This document shows positions 1 through 7,017 of a stretch of 16,487 bases of DNA, in pieces. The position numbers were made by a program, and so were the translations under genes. The first letter of the stretch is position 1. Every line of letters begins with the position of its first letter. The DNA is from Rhodoferax sp. (lineage in GTDB: Bacteria; Pseudomonadota; Gammaproteobacteria; Burkholderiales; Burkholderiaceae_C), in contig JAURGS010000029.1 in the NCBI GenBank assembly GCA_030833685.1, positions 1 to 16,487 on the forward strand. The letters run 5' to 3'. Below the pieces are notes generated by a model, which was not told the DNA's origin, made no database searches, and worked only from the letters and a program-made list of their open reading frames with translations.

Positions 1-1075
1 TGCCGTCGGGCTGGCGTTCGACCGCGTGGTCGATGACCGCCGCAATGCGCCGGCGACCCGCCATTGTCGACGACGTGCGCATGAGAACCTCGAGTGCGGG
101 CCGCGCGACCAGCTCGAAACTCACGAGGCTGCTGACCGGATTGCCCGGCAAACCCATGAAATGCGCAGATCCCACGCGCCCATACGCAAAGGGCTTGCCC
201 GGTTTCATGCCGATCTGCCACAAATCAAGATGGCCCAACTCCTGCACCGCAGGCTTGATGTGATCCTCCTCGCCAACCGATACGCCGCCGCTGGTGAGAA
301 TCAAATCATGTGCCTGGCTGGCCTGTCGCAGGGCTTGAATCGTTGCCTCGCGCTCATCGGGAACAATGCCCAGATCGCTCACCACACAACCGAGTCGCTG
401 CAGCAAGGCTTTGAGAAAAAAGCGGTTCGAGTTGTAGATCGCGCCCGCTGGCATTTGCGCAGGCTCTACCGTGCCGGGCATCACCAACTCGTCACCGGTG
501 GACAGCAGTGCCACGCGTGGCTGGCGCACCACCGGCAAGTCAGCCATCCCAATGCCAGCTGCCAGGCCAATCGCAGCGGGGTCAAGCCGATGACCGCGGC
601 TCAGGATGACCGCATCACGGCGCACGTCTTCGCCGCTGCGCCGAATCCACTGGCCAGGCTGCACCGCCTCGTTGACCTGCACACGCCCATCATCGAGAAC
701 CTCGCAGGCCTCTTGCATGACCACCGCGTCTGCGCCTTCGGGGATAGGCGCACCGGTAAAGATACGGGCCACCGACATCGGCGCCAAGGCCACCCCACTG
801 CTGCCGGCTGGAATGCGCTGGGACACAGGCAGCGGCTGCGCTGCCTGCAAGTCCGCACAACGCAGGGCGTAGCCGTCCATGGAACTGTTGTCCTGCGGCG
901 GCACCTGAAGCGCAGACACCACATCATGCGCCAGCACACGGCCGTCGGCATCAAAGGTAGAAACCAGATCGATCTCGTCTAGAGGCTTGGCGTGGGCCAG
1001 CAGTTCTTGCAAAGCGTCGTCCAGGGCTTTGAGCGCTTTGGGAGCAGGGCGCCCCGGCATGTTCACGGCCGTCAT
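1..1075 (-). CDS. moeA: Molybdopterin molybdenumtransferase MoeA, 3' end cut by window edge
   Basis: MoeA inserts molybdenum into adenylylated molybdopterin, the last common step of molybdenum cofactor synthesis, in the cytoplasm. The 358 visible codons hold the family motifs in order: NSSMDGYA (residues 63-70), RIFTGAPIPEGADAVVMQE, LSTGDE (around 191-196), SGGVSVG (262-268), KPGKPFAYG and GLPGNPVS (308-315). Family members are about 400-410 residues, so roughly 50 C-terminal residues (domain IV) lie beyond position 1. The frame is intact throughout the visible part. I chose the ATG at 1075 because it overlaps the mobB stop as ATGA, a typical translational coupling. A second in-frame ATG at 1060 is possible. 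Related genomes often carry moaD/moaE next, but those would be outside this window. Confidence 0.95.
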   Translation of the reverse strand, partial: MTAVNMPGRPAPKALKALDDALQELLAHAKPLDEIDLVSTFDADGRVLAHDVVSALQVPPQDNSSMDGYALRCADLQAAQPLPVSQRIPAGSSGVALAPMSVARIFTGAPIPEGADAVVMQEACEVLDDGRVQVNEAVQPGQWIRRSGEDVRRDAVILSRGHRLDPAAIGLAAGIGMADLPVVRQPRVALLSTGDELVMPGTVEPAQMPAGAIYNSNRFFLKALLQRLGCVVSDLGIVPDEREATIQALRQASQAHDLILTSGGVSVGEEDHIKPAVQELGHLDLWQIGMKPGKPFAYGRVGSAHFMGLPGNPVSSLVSFELVARPALEVLMRTSSTMAGRRRIAAVIDHAVERQPDG

Positions 1076-1605
1076 AGGTGCTTCTCCGGGTTGTAATGAA
1101 AACGGTCCGCCTGACCCAGCATCCAGTCCACCACTACGGCTGGTCGGTCCAGGTCCAGCACAGGCAGCGCCGTTGGCGTAGGCAGGTCCGGTGCGGAATT
1201 GGTGGCAATGGCCACAATGAATGGGTCCACTTCGTAGCGGCAAGGTTTTTGAGCCTGCGCCCGCCAAACTTCGATCTTGAACAGGTCAGAGTCCTTGAAG
1301 CCTTCCACCAACACCCAATCAACGCCATCAAACACTTCGCTTAGCAAATGGTGCACGCTAAGCTTCTGGGGCACCTCAAACTCCCGAATCAAAGCCAACC
1401 GTTTGTCCGATGCCACGACCACCTCAAATGCGCCCGCTTCACGGTGGCGGTAGGTGTCCTTGCCGGGGTGGTCGATGTCAAAGCTATGGTGAGCATGCTT
1501 GATCACCGATACCCGCTGACCGCGCAGGCGCAACTCAGCCACGATTTGCTCAACCAGGGTCGTCTTGCCCGCGCCAGAAAAACCGGCAAATCCAATCACA
1601 TTCAT
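1072..1605 (-). CDS. mobB: Molybdopterin-guanine dinucleotide biosynthesis adapter protein MobB
   Basis: MobB is a P-loop GTP-binding protein that assists MobA in forming the guanine dinucleotide form of the molybdenum cofactor. The 177-residue product starts MNVIGFAGFSGAGKTT, giving a Walker A motif GFSGAGKT at residues 8-15. It also has the MobB-typical segment GKDTYRHREAGA in the first third and VLVEGFK in the middle. The length fits the family (about 170-180). The ATG at 1605 is preceded by GAGGGTAGGTAG, which can serve as a ribosome binding site. The gene follows thrC after 55 nt and overlaps moeA by 4 nt, so MobB and MoeA are probably made together. MobA is not visible here. Confidence 0.93.
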   Translation of the reverse strand: MNVIGFAGFSGAGKTTLVEQIVAELRLRGQRVSVIKHAHHSFDIDHPGKDTYRHREAGAFEVVVASDKRLALIREFEVPQKLSVHHLLSEVFDGVDWVLVEGFKDSDLFKIEVWRAQAQKPCRYEVDPFIVAIATNSAPDLPTPTALPVLDLDRPAVVVDWMLGQADRFHYNPEKHL

Positions 1606-1660
1606 CTACCTACCCTCAAGAACTGGTTGGCGCGAGTCATCTGTCTGGCCCTGCCCTATC

Positions 1661-3088
1661 TCAGGCACAGTTGGCAGCGATAAAGCGCTTGATCTCGGCC
1701 ACATCGGCAGCCATGGAGACCACTTTTTTGGGCAGCTTTTCAATGCCTTCAAACTTGCTGGGGCGCTCGGGCTCTCGGCCGGTCGCCTCAACAATGGTTT
1801 GCGCAAACTTGATCGGCAACGCAGTTTCCAAAACAATCATTGGCACGCCCTCTTGCCGGTATTCACGCGCCACTTTCACACCGTCAGCCGTGTGGGTGTC
1901 AATCAGGCAAGACAAACGCTGGTCGCAGTCGCGAATCGTCGCCAAGCGATCTGCATGGGTGCTTTTGCCACTCAAGAACCCAAAGCGCGCTGCTGCCTCC
2001 GGAAACACCGGGTCATCGCGCAAATCAAAACTGCCGGCGCGGCTTAGGGCGTCGGCGAACAAGCTTTTGTTTCGCTTGGCGTCTCGACCCAATAAGTCAA
2101 ACACGAAACGCTCGAAATTACTGGCCTTGGAAATGTCCATCGATGGACTTGAGGTTTCATGTGTGTCCTTGCCGCCGCGCACCCGATACACACCGGTCTT
2201 GAAGAACTCGTCAAGTACATCGTTTTCGTTGGTGGCAACCACCAGATGGGCGATCGGCAGGCCCATCATGCGTGCCACATGGCCGGCGCAGACATTGCCA
2301 AAATTTCCGCTGGGTACCGTAAAAGAGACTTTCTCGCTGTTGCTGGTCGTTGCCTGGAAATAACCCGCGAAGTAGTAAACCACCTGGGCCAGCAGCCGGG
2401 CCCAGTTGATTGAGTTGACGGTGCCGATACGGTACTTGGACTTGAATACCAAATCGTTGCTGACCGCCTTGACCATGTCCTGGCAATCGTCAAAAACACC
2501 GTCAACGGCGATGTTGAAGATATTGGCATCTTGCAGGCTGAACATTTGCGCTTGCTGAAACGGGCTCATGCGCCCAGCCGGACTGGTCATAAAAACCCGA
2601 ACGCCCTGCTTGCCGCGCATCGCGTATTCGGCCGCGCTTCCTGTGTCTCCGCTGGTAGCGCCCAAAATATTGAGCTCCTCACCGCGACGCTTGAGCTCGT
2701 ACTCAAACAGATTGCCCAGCAACTGCATGGCCATGTCCTTGAACGCCAGCGTCGGCCCGTTTGACAGCGCTTCAAGCCAGATGCCGGGCTCTAGCGGGCG
2801 CAGGGGAACAATTTGCGGGTTGCCAAAGACCTTTGCGGTATAGGTCTTTTTGCACATCGCCGCCAAGTCATCAGGGGCAATGTCATCAATGTAAAGCGAC
2901 AAAATCTCAAAAGCCAGCTGGGCATAGCCTTCTTGCGCGAACACTTCGCGCAGCCGCTGCAGGGCGGCGCCATCTAAACGCGGGTACGTCTCAGGCAGGT
3001 ACAAGCCGCCGTCGGGTGCGAGCCCCTCGAGCAAAATTTCGCAAAAACGCTTACGTTCGGAGTGACCGCGCGTGGAGAGGTATCTCAT
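1661..3088 (-). CDS. thrC: Threonine synthase
   Basis: ThrC converts O-phosphohomoserine to threonine and phosphate with pyridoxal phosphate, the last step of threonine synthesis. The 475-residue protein begins MRYLSTRGHS, as in the long (E. coli/yeast-like, class I) form. It has the PLP lysine in LAFKDMA (Lys117), the GATSGDTGSAA loop (143-153) and PSGNFGN (259-265), the cofactor phosphate- and substrate-binding elements. Length is usual for this class. The start codon overlaps the hom stop by one base (TGATG). The ribosome binding site is probably AAGGAAG inside the end of hom. With hom it forms the threonine branch from aspartate semialdehyde, while homoserine kinase is encoded elsewhere. 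Confidence 0.96.
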   Translation of the reverse strand: MRYLSTRGHSERKRFCEILLEGLAPDGGLYLPETYPRLDGAALQRLREVFAQEGYAQLAFEILSLYIDDIAPDDLAAMCKKTYTAKVFGNPQIVPLRPLEPGIWLEALSNGPTLAFKDMAMQLLGNLFEYELKRRGEELNILGATSGDTGSAAEYAMRGKQGVRVFMTSPAGRMSPFQQAQMFSLQDANIFNIAVDGVFDDCQDMVKAVSNDLVFKSKYRIGTVNSINWARLLAQVVYYFAGYFQATTSNSEKVSFTVPSGNFGNVCAGHVARMMGLPIAHLVVATNENDVLDEFFKTGVYRVRGGKDTHETSSPSMDISKASNFERFVFDLLGRDAKRNKSLFADALSRAGSFDLRDDPVFPEAAARFGFLSGKSTHADRLATIRDCDQRLSCLIDTHTADGVKVAREYRQEGVPMIVLETALPIKFAQTIVEATGREPERPSKFEGIEKLPKKVVSMAADVAEIKRFIAANCA

Positions 3089-4422
3089 CAGGCCAATTCT
3101 TCCTTGCGAATGCGAGTGATCGGGCCCAACACGGTTGGCAAGGCCTGCATCAGCGCGATTGCCTGGTTCATGTCAGCCTCCAGGCACTCGTGCGTCAAGA
3201 TGATCACGTCGGTTTGCGCTACCTCGCCTGGCGCGGTGGATTCTGACGTGTCATCTGCCTCGCGCTGCAGCACGGCATCAATGCTGATACCCGCTTGCGC
3301 CAGGATGCCTGTGACCCGGGCCAGCACGCCGGTCTCATCAGCCACCCTCAGGCGCAGGTAATAACTGGTTCGCACCTGATCCATCGGCAAGATGCTCTGG
3401 TCGCTCATGGCATGGGGTTGAAAAGCCAGGTGCGGCACGCGGTTTAAGGGGTCAGCTGTGTGCAAACGGGTCACGTCGACCAGGTCAGCAATTACCGCGC
3501 TGGCGGTGGGCTCGGAGCCAGCACCTTTGCCGTAGTACATGGTGGACCCGACAGCGTCGCCCTGCACCAACACCGCGTTCATGGCGCCCTCGACGTTGGC
3601 GATCAATCGCTTGGCGGGAATCAGGCACGGATGCACACGCAACTCCACGCCGGCGCTCGACTTCTTGGTGATGCCCAGCAGCTTGATTCGGTAGCCCAAC
3701 TGCTCGGCGTAGCGAATATCGGTTGCCGAAAGCTTGGTGATGCCTTCAACATAGGCCTTGTCAAACTGCACCGGAATGCCAAAAGCGATCGCACTCATCA
3801 ATGTCGCTTTGTGCGCAGCATCAACACCCTCGATATCAAAGGTCGGGTCCGCTTCGGCGTAACCCAAGCGCTGCGCCTCTTTGAGCACCACCTCAAAGTC
3901 AAGGTTCTTGTCACGCATCTCCGACAGAATGAAATTGGTCGTGCCGTTAATGATGCCGGCGATCCACTCAATGCGGTTGGCCGTTAGGCCTTCACGCAAG
4001 GCCTTGATGATCGGAATACCACCGGCCACCGCTGCCTCAAACGCCACCATGACACCCCTGGCGCTGGCAGCCGCAAAAATCTCTGTGCCGTGCACCGCCA
4101 GCAAAGCCTTGTTGGCGGTGACCACGTGCTTGCCTGCTGCGATGGCCTCGAGCACCAGGGTTTTGGCGATGCCGTAGCCACCAATCAGCTCGATCACGAT
4201 GTCGATGTCCGGGTTGGCGATCACTGCCCGCGCGTCACTGACCACCTGAACGTCATCGCCCACCAGGCTTTTGGCCCGCTCCACGTTCAGGTCGGCGACC
4301 ATACTGATGCGAATCTCGCGCCCTGCGCGACGCACGATTTCCTGCTGATTGCGGCTCAAGACGTTGTAGGTTCCAGAACCCACAACACCAATACCCAACA
4401 GACCCACTTGAATCGCTTTCAT
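3088..4422 (-). CDS. hom: Homoserine dehydrogenase with C-terminal ACT domain
   Basis: This enzyme reduces aspartate semialdehyde to homoserine with NAD(P)H, the branch point to threonine and methionine. The 444-residue product has an N-terminal Rossmann motif GIGVVG (10-15), TANKALL with the conserved Lys105, and the catalytic-domain signature GYAEADPTFDIEGVDAAHK around 188-205 ending in Lys205. A C-terminal ACT regulatory domain covers roughly 355-435. It is monofunctional, with no aspartokinase part. I chose the ATG at 4422 rather than the upstream in-frame start at 4461, because MKAIQVGLLG is the normal N-terminus and AAGGA lies five bases before it. The ACT domain suggests allosteric control by threonine, as known for this family. 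Confidence 0.96.
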   Translation of the reverse strand: MKAIQVGLLGIGVVGSGTYNVLSRNQQEIVRRAGREIRISMVADLNVERAKSLVGDDVQVVSDARAVIANPDIDIVIELIGGYGIAKTLVLEAIAAGKHVVTANKALLAVHGTEIFAAASARGVMVAFEAAVAGGIPIIKALREGLTANRIEWIAGIINGTTNFILSEMRDKNLDFEVVLKEAQRLGYAEADPTFDIEGVDAAHKATLMSAIAFGIPVQFDKAYVEGITKLSATDIRYAEQLGYRIKLLGITKKSSAGVELRVHPCLIPAKRLIANVEGAMNAVLVQGDAVGSTMYYGKGAGSEPTASAVIADLVDVTRLHTADPLNRVPHLAFQPHAMSDQSILPMDQVRTSYYLRLRVADETGVLARVTGILAQAGISIDAVLQREADDTSESTAPGEVAQTDVIILTHECLEADMNQAIALMQALPTVLGPITRIRKEELA

Positions 4423-4487
4423 TTCTATCCTTGAATCTTTTTTCCGTCTGATCTTGGGCATCCTATCTAGGTGCCCCAGATGCCTTG

Positions 4488-5714
4488 TCAGTGCTCGTGA
4501 CGCCTACGATAGGTCTCTAAAAATGTTGCAATGCGCCCAATGGCTTCGCGCAAATCATCCTCATGCGGCAAAAACACGATGCGAAAGTGATCGGGCTGCG
4601 CCCAATTAAAACCGGTGCCCTGCACCAGCATGACCTTGGTCTCCTGTAACAGTTCTAAAAAGAACTGTTGGTCATCCTGAATTGGGTAGACCTGAGGGTC
4701 CAGGCGCGCAAACATGTACAGAGCCGCAGAGGGCTTGACACAGGTCACCCCCGGTATGGCCGTGATCAGCTCATAGGCCAAATCGCGCTGGCGCCGCAGA
4801 CGTCCGCCCTCGCCTACCAGTTCGTTAATGCTTTGGTAGCCGCCAAGCGCGGTCTGGATAGCCCACTGCCCCGGCACGTTAGAGCACAAGCGCATGTTGG
4901 AGAGCATGTTCAGGCCCTCGATATAGTCGCCCGCGAGCTTTTTGTCACCAGAGACCACCATCCAGCCTGCCCGGTAACCACAGGAGCGGTAACTCTTGGA
5001 CAGCGAGTTAAACGTGAGCGTTAGAACGTCTTCGCTCAGCGACGCCAGCGCGGTGTGCTTGACATCGTCGTACACCACTTTGTCATAGACCTCATCGGCA
5101 AACAAGACCAGGCCGTGCTCGCGCGCAACCTCGATCATCTCAAGCAATATCTCGGTTGAATACAAGGCACCGGTTGGGTTGTTAGGGTTAATCACCACCA
5201 GGCCACGCGTGCGCTCTGTGATTTTGGAGCGCAGGTCCTTCATGTCGGGCATCCAACCGGTGCGCTCGTCGCACAGGTAGTGCACTGGTGTGCCGCCAGA
5301 CAGGCTGGCCGCTGCCGTCCACAAAGGATAGTCCGGGGCTGGCAGCAGGATTTCGTCGCCGTTGTTGAGCAAGGCGTTTGTGGCCATCACGATCAGCTCG
5401 CTGGCGCCGTTGCCAAGGTAAATGTCCTCCAACTCAACGCCTTTGACCCCTTGACGCTGCGTCTCATGCATGACAGCCTTGCGCGCGGCGAAAATACCCT
5501 TGCTCTCCGAATAGCCCGCCGAGTTAGGCAGGTTTCGGATCATGTCTTGCTGGATTTCCTCTGGAGAGTCAAAACCAAACGTCGCCAGGTTGCCAATGTT
5601 GAGCTTGATGATCTTGTGCCCCTCATCTTCCATATGGCGCGCTGCGTCCATGATGGGCCCGCGAATGTCGTAACAAACATTAGCCAACTTTGCAGATTTG
5701 CGAACGGTTTTCAA
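4488..5714 (-). CDS. alaA: AlaA-type alanine/glutamate aminotransferase (class I/II, PLP)
   Basis: A PLP-dependent class I aminotransferase closest to E. coli AlaA, which makes alanine from pyruvate with glutamate. Landmarks in the 408-residue form are VCYDIRGP near the N-terminus, LNIGN, APDYPLWTA, NPNNPTG around 176-182, FADEVYDK (Asp207, Tyr210) and the PLP lysine in SLSKSYR (Lys240). The open frame extends upstream to an ATG at 5813, but that extension (GGVEMTLGAPD...) resembles nothing in the family. The TTG at 5714 has GGAGGT four bases ahead and aligns with the AlaA N-terminus residue for residue (KSxKLxNVCYDIRGP), so I start there. It is followed by hom after 65 nt without a convincing terminator. 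Substrate range could be broader than alanine. Confidence 0.92.
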   Translation of the reverse strand: MKTVRKSAKLANVCYDIRGPIMDAARHMEDEGHKIIKLNIGNLATFGFDSPEEIQQDMIRNLPNSAGYSESKGIFAARKAVMHETQRQGVKGVELEDIYLGNGASELIVMATNALLNNGDEILLPAPDYPLWTAAASLSGGTPVHYLCDERTGWMPDMKDLRSKITERTRGLVVINPNNPTGALYSTEILLEMIEVAREHGLVLFADEVYDKVVYDDVKHTALASLSEDVLTLTFNSLSKSYRSCGYRAGWMVVSGDKKLAGDYIEGLNMLSNMRLCSNVPGQWAIQTALGGYQSINELVGEGGRLRRQRDLAYELITAIPGVTCVKPSAALYMFARLDPQVYPIQDDQQFFLELLQETKVMLVQGTGFNWAQPDHFRIVFLPHEDDLREAIGRIATFLETYRRRHEH

Positions 5715-5717
5715 GAT

Positions 5718-5723
5718 ACCTCC
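5718..5723 (-). promoter_or_regulatory. Shine-Dalgarno GGAGGT deciding the TTG start of alaA
   Basis: On the minus strand GGAGGT is followed by ATC and then TTGAAAACC. This strong site just ahead of a rare start codon is the main argument for starting alaA at 5714 rather than 5813. Confidence 0.7.
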
Positions 5724-5750
5724 AACAGGGGGCGGCCCAACGGTGAAACC

Positions 5751-5756
5751 TATAAT
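5751..5756 (+). promoter_or_regulatory. Candidate -10 box (TATAAT) for the Mth938-domain gene
   Basis: A perfect TATAAT lies in the 104-nt divergent gap between alaA and the Mth938-domain gene, about 60 nt before that ATG. No good -35 hexamer is visible 16-18 nt upstream, so the call rests on the -10 alone. A promoter for alaA must also be in or just beyond this gap on the other strand, but I could not place it. Confidence 0.4.
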
Positions 5757-5818
5757 TTGAACACAATCAGGCGCACCTAAAGTCATCTCAACGCCACCGT
5801 TCAGGCTCAGCAACTTTC

Positions 5819-6193
5819 ATGAAAATCCACCCAGACCCCATCGACGTGCAGTCCGTGCATAGCTATGGACCAGGCTGGGTGCAGGTAGAAGGCCAACGGT
5901 ATACCAGCAGCCTGGTGAGGGATACGGGCGGTCAGCGGTGCGATTGGGGTTGTGCCCGCTTTGAAGATTTGAGCGCGCAGCATTTTGAGCAGTTGGCCCA
6001 GCTTGGCTCAGAAACTGTGATCTTTGGCAGCGGACAGCGATTTCGGTTTCCTCACCCAGCCCTGACGCAATCACTGATGGCCGCACGCATTGGCTTGGAC
6101 ACCATGGACACCCAGGCTGCCTGCCGCACGTACAACATTTTGGCCTCTGAAGGGCGGCGCGTCACGCTAGCCATTCTGATCGAACCAAGCTGA
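5819..6193 (+). CDS. Mth938-like domain protein (DUF498 family)
   Basis: A 124-residue soluble protein of the Mth938/DUF498 family, whose eukaryotic relative NDUFAF3 helps assemble respiratory complex I. The bacterial role is not established. Visible family features are the N-terminal motif around IDVQSVHSYGPGWVQVEGQ, then SETVIFGSGQRFRFP in the middle, and a C-terminal part with MDTQAACRTYNILASEGRRV (residues around 97-116), typical of the family's small alpha/beta fold. No signal peptide or membrane segment is visible. The ATG at 5819 has only a weak upstream ribosome site. It is divergent from alaA and followed by bcp on the same strand after 178 nt. Confidence 0.85.
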   Translation: MKIHPDPIDVQSVHSYGPGWVQVEGQRYTSSLVRDTGGQRCDWGCARFEDLSAQHFEQLAQLGSETVIFGSGQRFRFPHPALTQSLMAARIGLDTMDTQAACRTYNILASEGRRVTLAILIEPS

Positions 6194-6268
6194 TTGCCGG
6201 CAAGCGCACCACCAGGGCGGCCGCCCGTGCCTGCGATAGCCTGAAAAAGGGTGCAAGGCGTTTCGGGT

Positions 6269-6274
6269 TAAAAT
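6269..6274 (+). promoter_or_regulatory. Candidate -10 box (TAAAAT) for bcp
   Basis: GGGTTAAAATGCGG lies about 100 nt before the bcp ATG, in the 178-nt gap after the Mth938-domain gene. TAAAAT is a reasonable -10 hexamer, but no matching -35 is clear. The rest of this gap holds short palindromes (TTGCCGGCAA at 6194, GGGCGGCCGCCC at 6215) and one copy of a 16-nt repeat. Confidence 0.3.
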
Positions 6275-6309
6275 GCGGCGCAACTTGACTGGTTCTCGCT
6301 CGGCGAAAC

Positions 6310-6325
6310 CCAAGACCTGTGTGCG
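6310..6325 (+). repeat. 16-nt direct repeat, copy 1 (upstream of bcp)
   Basis: CCAAGACCTGTGTGCG here matches CCAAGACCTGTGTTCG at 6887-6902 in 15 of 16 positions, in the same orientation. The two copies bracket the bcp gene. Whether this is a shared regulatory element or chance is open. Confidence 0.5.
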
Positions 6326-6371
6326 ACGCGTATGGCGCGCCAAACCTTGCTCAAACAGAGATCAAAAATCC

Positions 6372-6860
6372 ATGTCAATTGCTGTCAATAAATCCATCCC
6401 CGAGTTCGAATCCAATGCCACCTCTGGTGTTCGGGTGACTCACACCTCTCACCTGGGCAAAGTGCTGATACTGTACTTTTACCCCAAGGACAACACCCCT
6501 GGCTGCACCACCGAGGCCATGCAGTTCAGAGACAAGTACAAAGAATTCATCAAGGCCGGTGCGACCGTGTTTGGCGTATCGCGCGACAACATGAAATCGC
6601 ACGAAGACTTCAAAGAAAAGCTGGGTCTGCCCTTTGAATTGATTGCCGACACCGAAGAGAAGATGTGCCATATGTTTGGCGTGGTCAAAAACAAAATCAT
6701 GTACGGCAAGAAGGTCAAGGGCATCGAGCGCAGCACCTTTTTGATCGGTACGGATGGCTGCCTCAAGGAAGAGTGGCGTGGGCTTAAGGTGCCAGGCCAT
6801 GTTGACGAGGTGCTCAAGGCGGTCAAGGCACTGAACAAAGCCGAAGTCGCTGCTGCCTGA
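6372..6860 (+). CDS. bcp: Peroxiredoxin, Bcp/PrxQ type
   Basis: A thiol peroxidase that reduces hydrogen peroxide and organic hydroperoxides using thioredoxin-like donors, in the cytoplasm. The 162-residue product has the signature FYPKDNTPGCTTEA with the peroxidatic Cys45, and the later GVSRD and KKVKGIERSTFLIG stretches. The position five residues after Cys45, where E. coli Bcp has its resolving Cys50, is Met here. Cys99 (in EEKMCHMFGV) and Cys130 remain. I start at the ATG at 6372 because MSIAVNKSIPEF is the normal N-terminus. The frame opens at 6273, but the extra 33 residues are basic, unlike the family, and overlap the likely promoter. Confidence 0.95.
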   Translation: MSIAVNKSIPEFESNATSGVRVTHTSHLGKVLILYFYPKDNTPGCTTEAMQFRDKYKEFIKAGATVFGVSRDNMKSHEDFKEKLGLPFELIADTEEKMCHMFGVVKNKIMYGKKVKGIERSTFLIGTDGCLKEEWRGLKVPGHVDEVLKAVKALNKAEVAAA

Positions 6861-6886
6861 GTTTTTTATGGGCCAGGCGAACACGG

Positions 6887-6902
6887 CCAAGACCTGTGTT
6901 CG
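6887..6902 (+). repeat. 16-nt direct repeat, copy 2 (downstream of bcp)
   Basis: CCAAGACCTGTGTTCG, matching copy 1 at 6310-6325 with one mismatch. Its end also forms the right arm of a 7-bp inverted repeat, CGAACAC (6878-6884) with GTGTTCG (6896-6902), that is not followed by a T run. Confidence 0.5.
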
Positions 6903-6904
6903 TG

Positions 6905-6910
6905 CATAAT
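6905..6910 (+). promoter_or_regulatory. Candidate -10 box (CATAAT) for a short transcript or phoH leader
   Basis: CATAAT lies between bcp and phoH, upstream of the terminator at 6951-6983. A transcript starting around 6917 would be 60-70 nt if it stopped at that terminator, or would read into phoH. No convincing -35 is visible, so this is only a candidate. Confidence 0.3.
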
Positions 6911-6950
6911 GGTTCAATGCTGTCTGTTAACCAGCTGAGACATCCCACAG

Positions 6951-6983
6951 AAGCCGCCAGGGTAACCGGGCGGCTTTTTGTTT
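6951..6983 (+). terminator. Rho-independent terminator between bcp and phoH
   Basis: AAGCCGCC (6951-6958) pairs perfectly with GGCGGCTT (6969-6976) around a 10-nt loop and is followed by TTTGTTT. This is a strong plus-strand terminator. It sits about 35 nt before the phoH ATG and 90 nt after the bcp stop. It could end bcp transcription, end a separate small RNA, or act as an attenuator in a phoH leader. Confidence 0.8.
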
Positions 6984-7017
6984 GTGCTCCTTCATTTCTT
7001 TAGCCCAGAGGGTCTTA

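Noticed and set aside
26..982. Long plus-strand frame of 318 codons
   Set aside because: It is antisense to moeA in the codon-aligned frame, the product is His/Arg-rich with no recognisable family, and the minus strand shows every MoeA motif.
4423..4461. Upstream extension of hom (MPKIRRKKDSRIE)
   Set aside because: The basic extension precedes a standard homoserine dehydrogenase N-terminus that has its own ribosome binding site at 4422.
4457..4484. Inverted repeat GGCATC/GATGCC between alaA and hom as a terminator or leader structure
   Set aside because: Only 6 bp with a 16-nt loop and no T run in the transcribed direction, so it does not argue against co-transcription.
6215..6226. Perfect 12-bp palindrome GGGCGGCCGCCC
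   Set aside because: It has no loop and no following T run, so it is not a terminator. A GC-rich palindrome of this size is expected by chance here.
6273..6371. Upstream extension of bcp by 33 codons
   Set aside because: The extension is basic, unlike any peroxiredoxin N-terminus, and starts within a likely -10 box.
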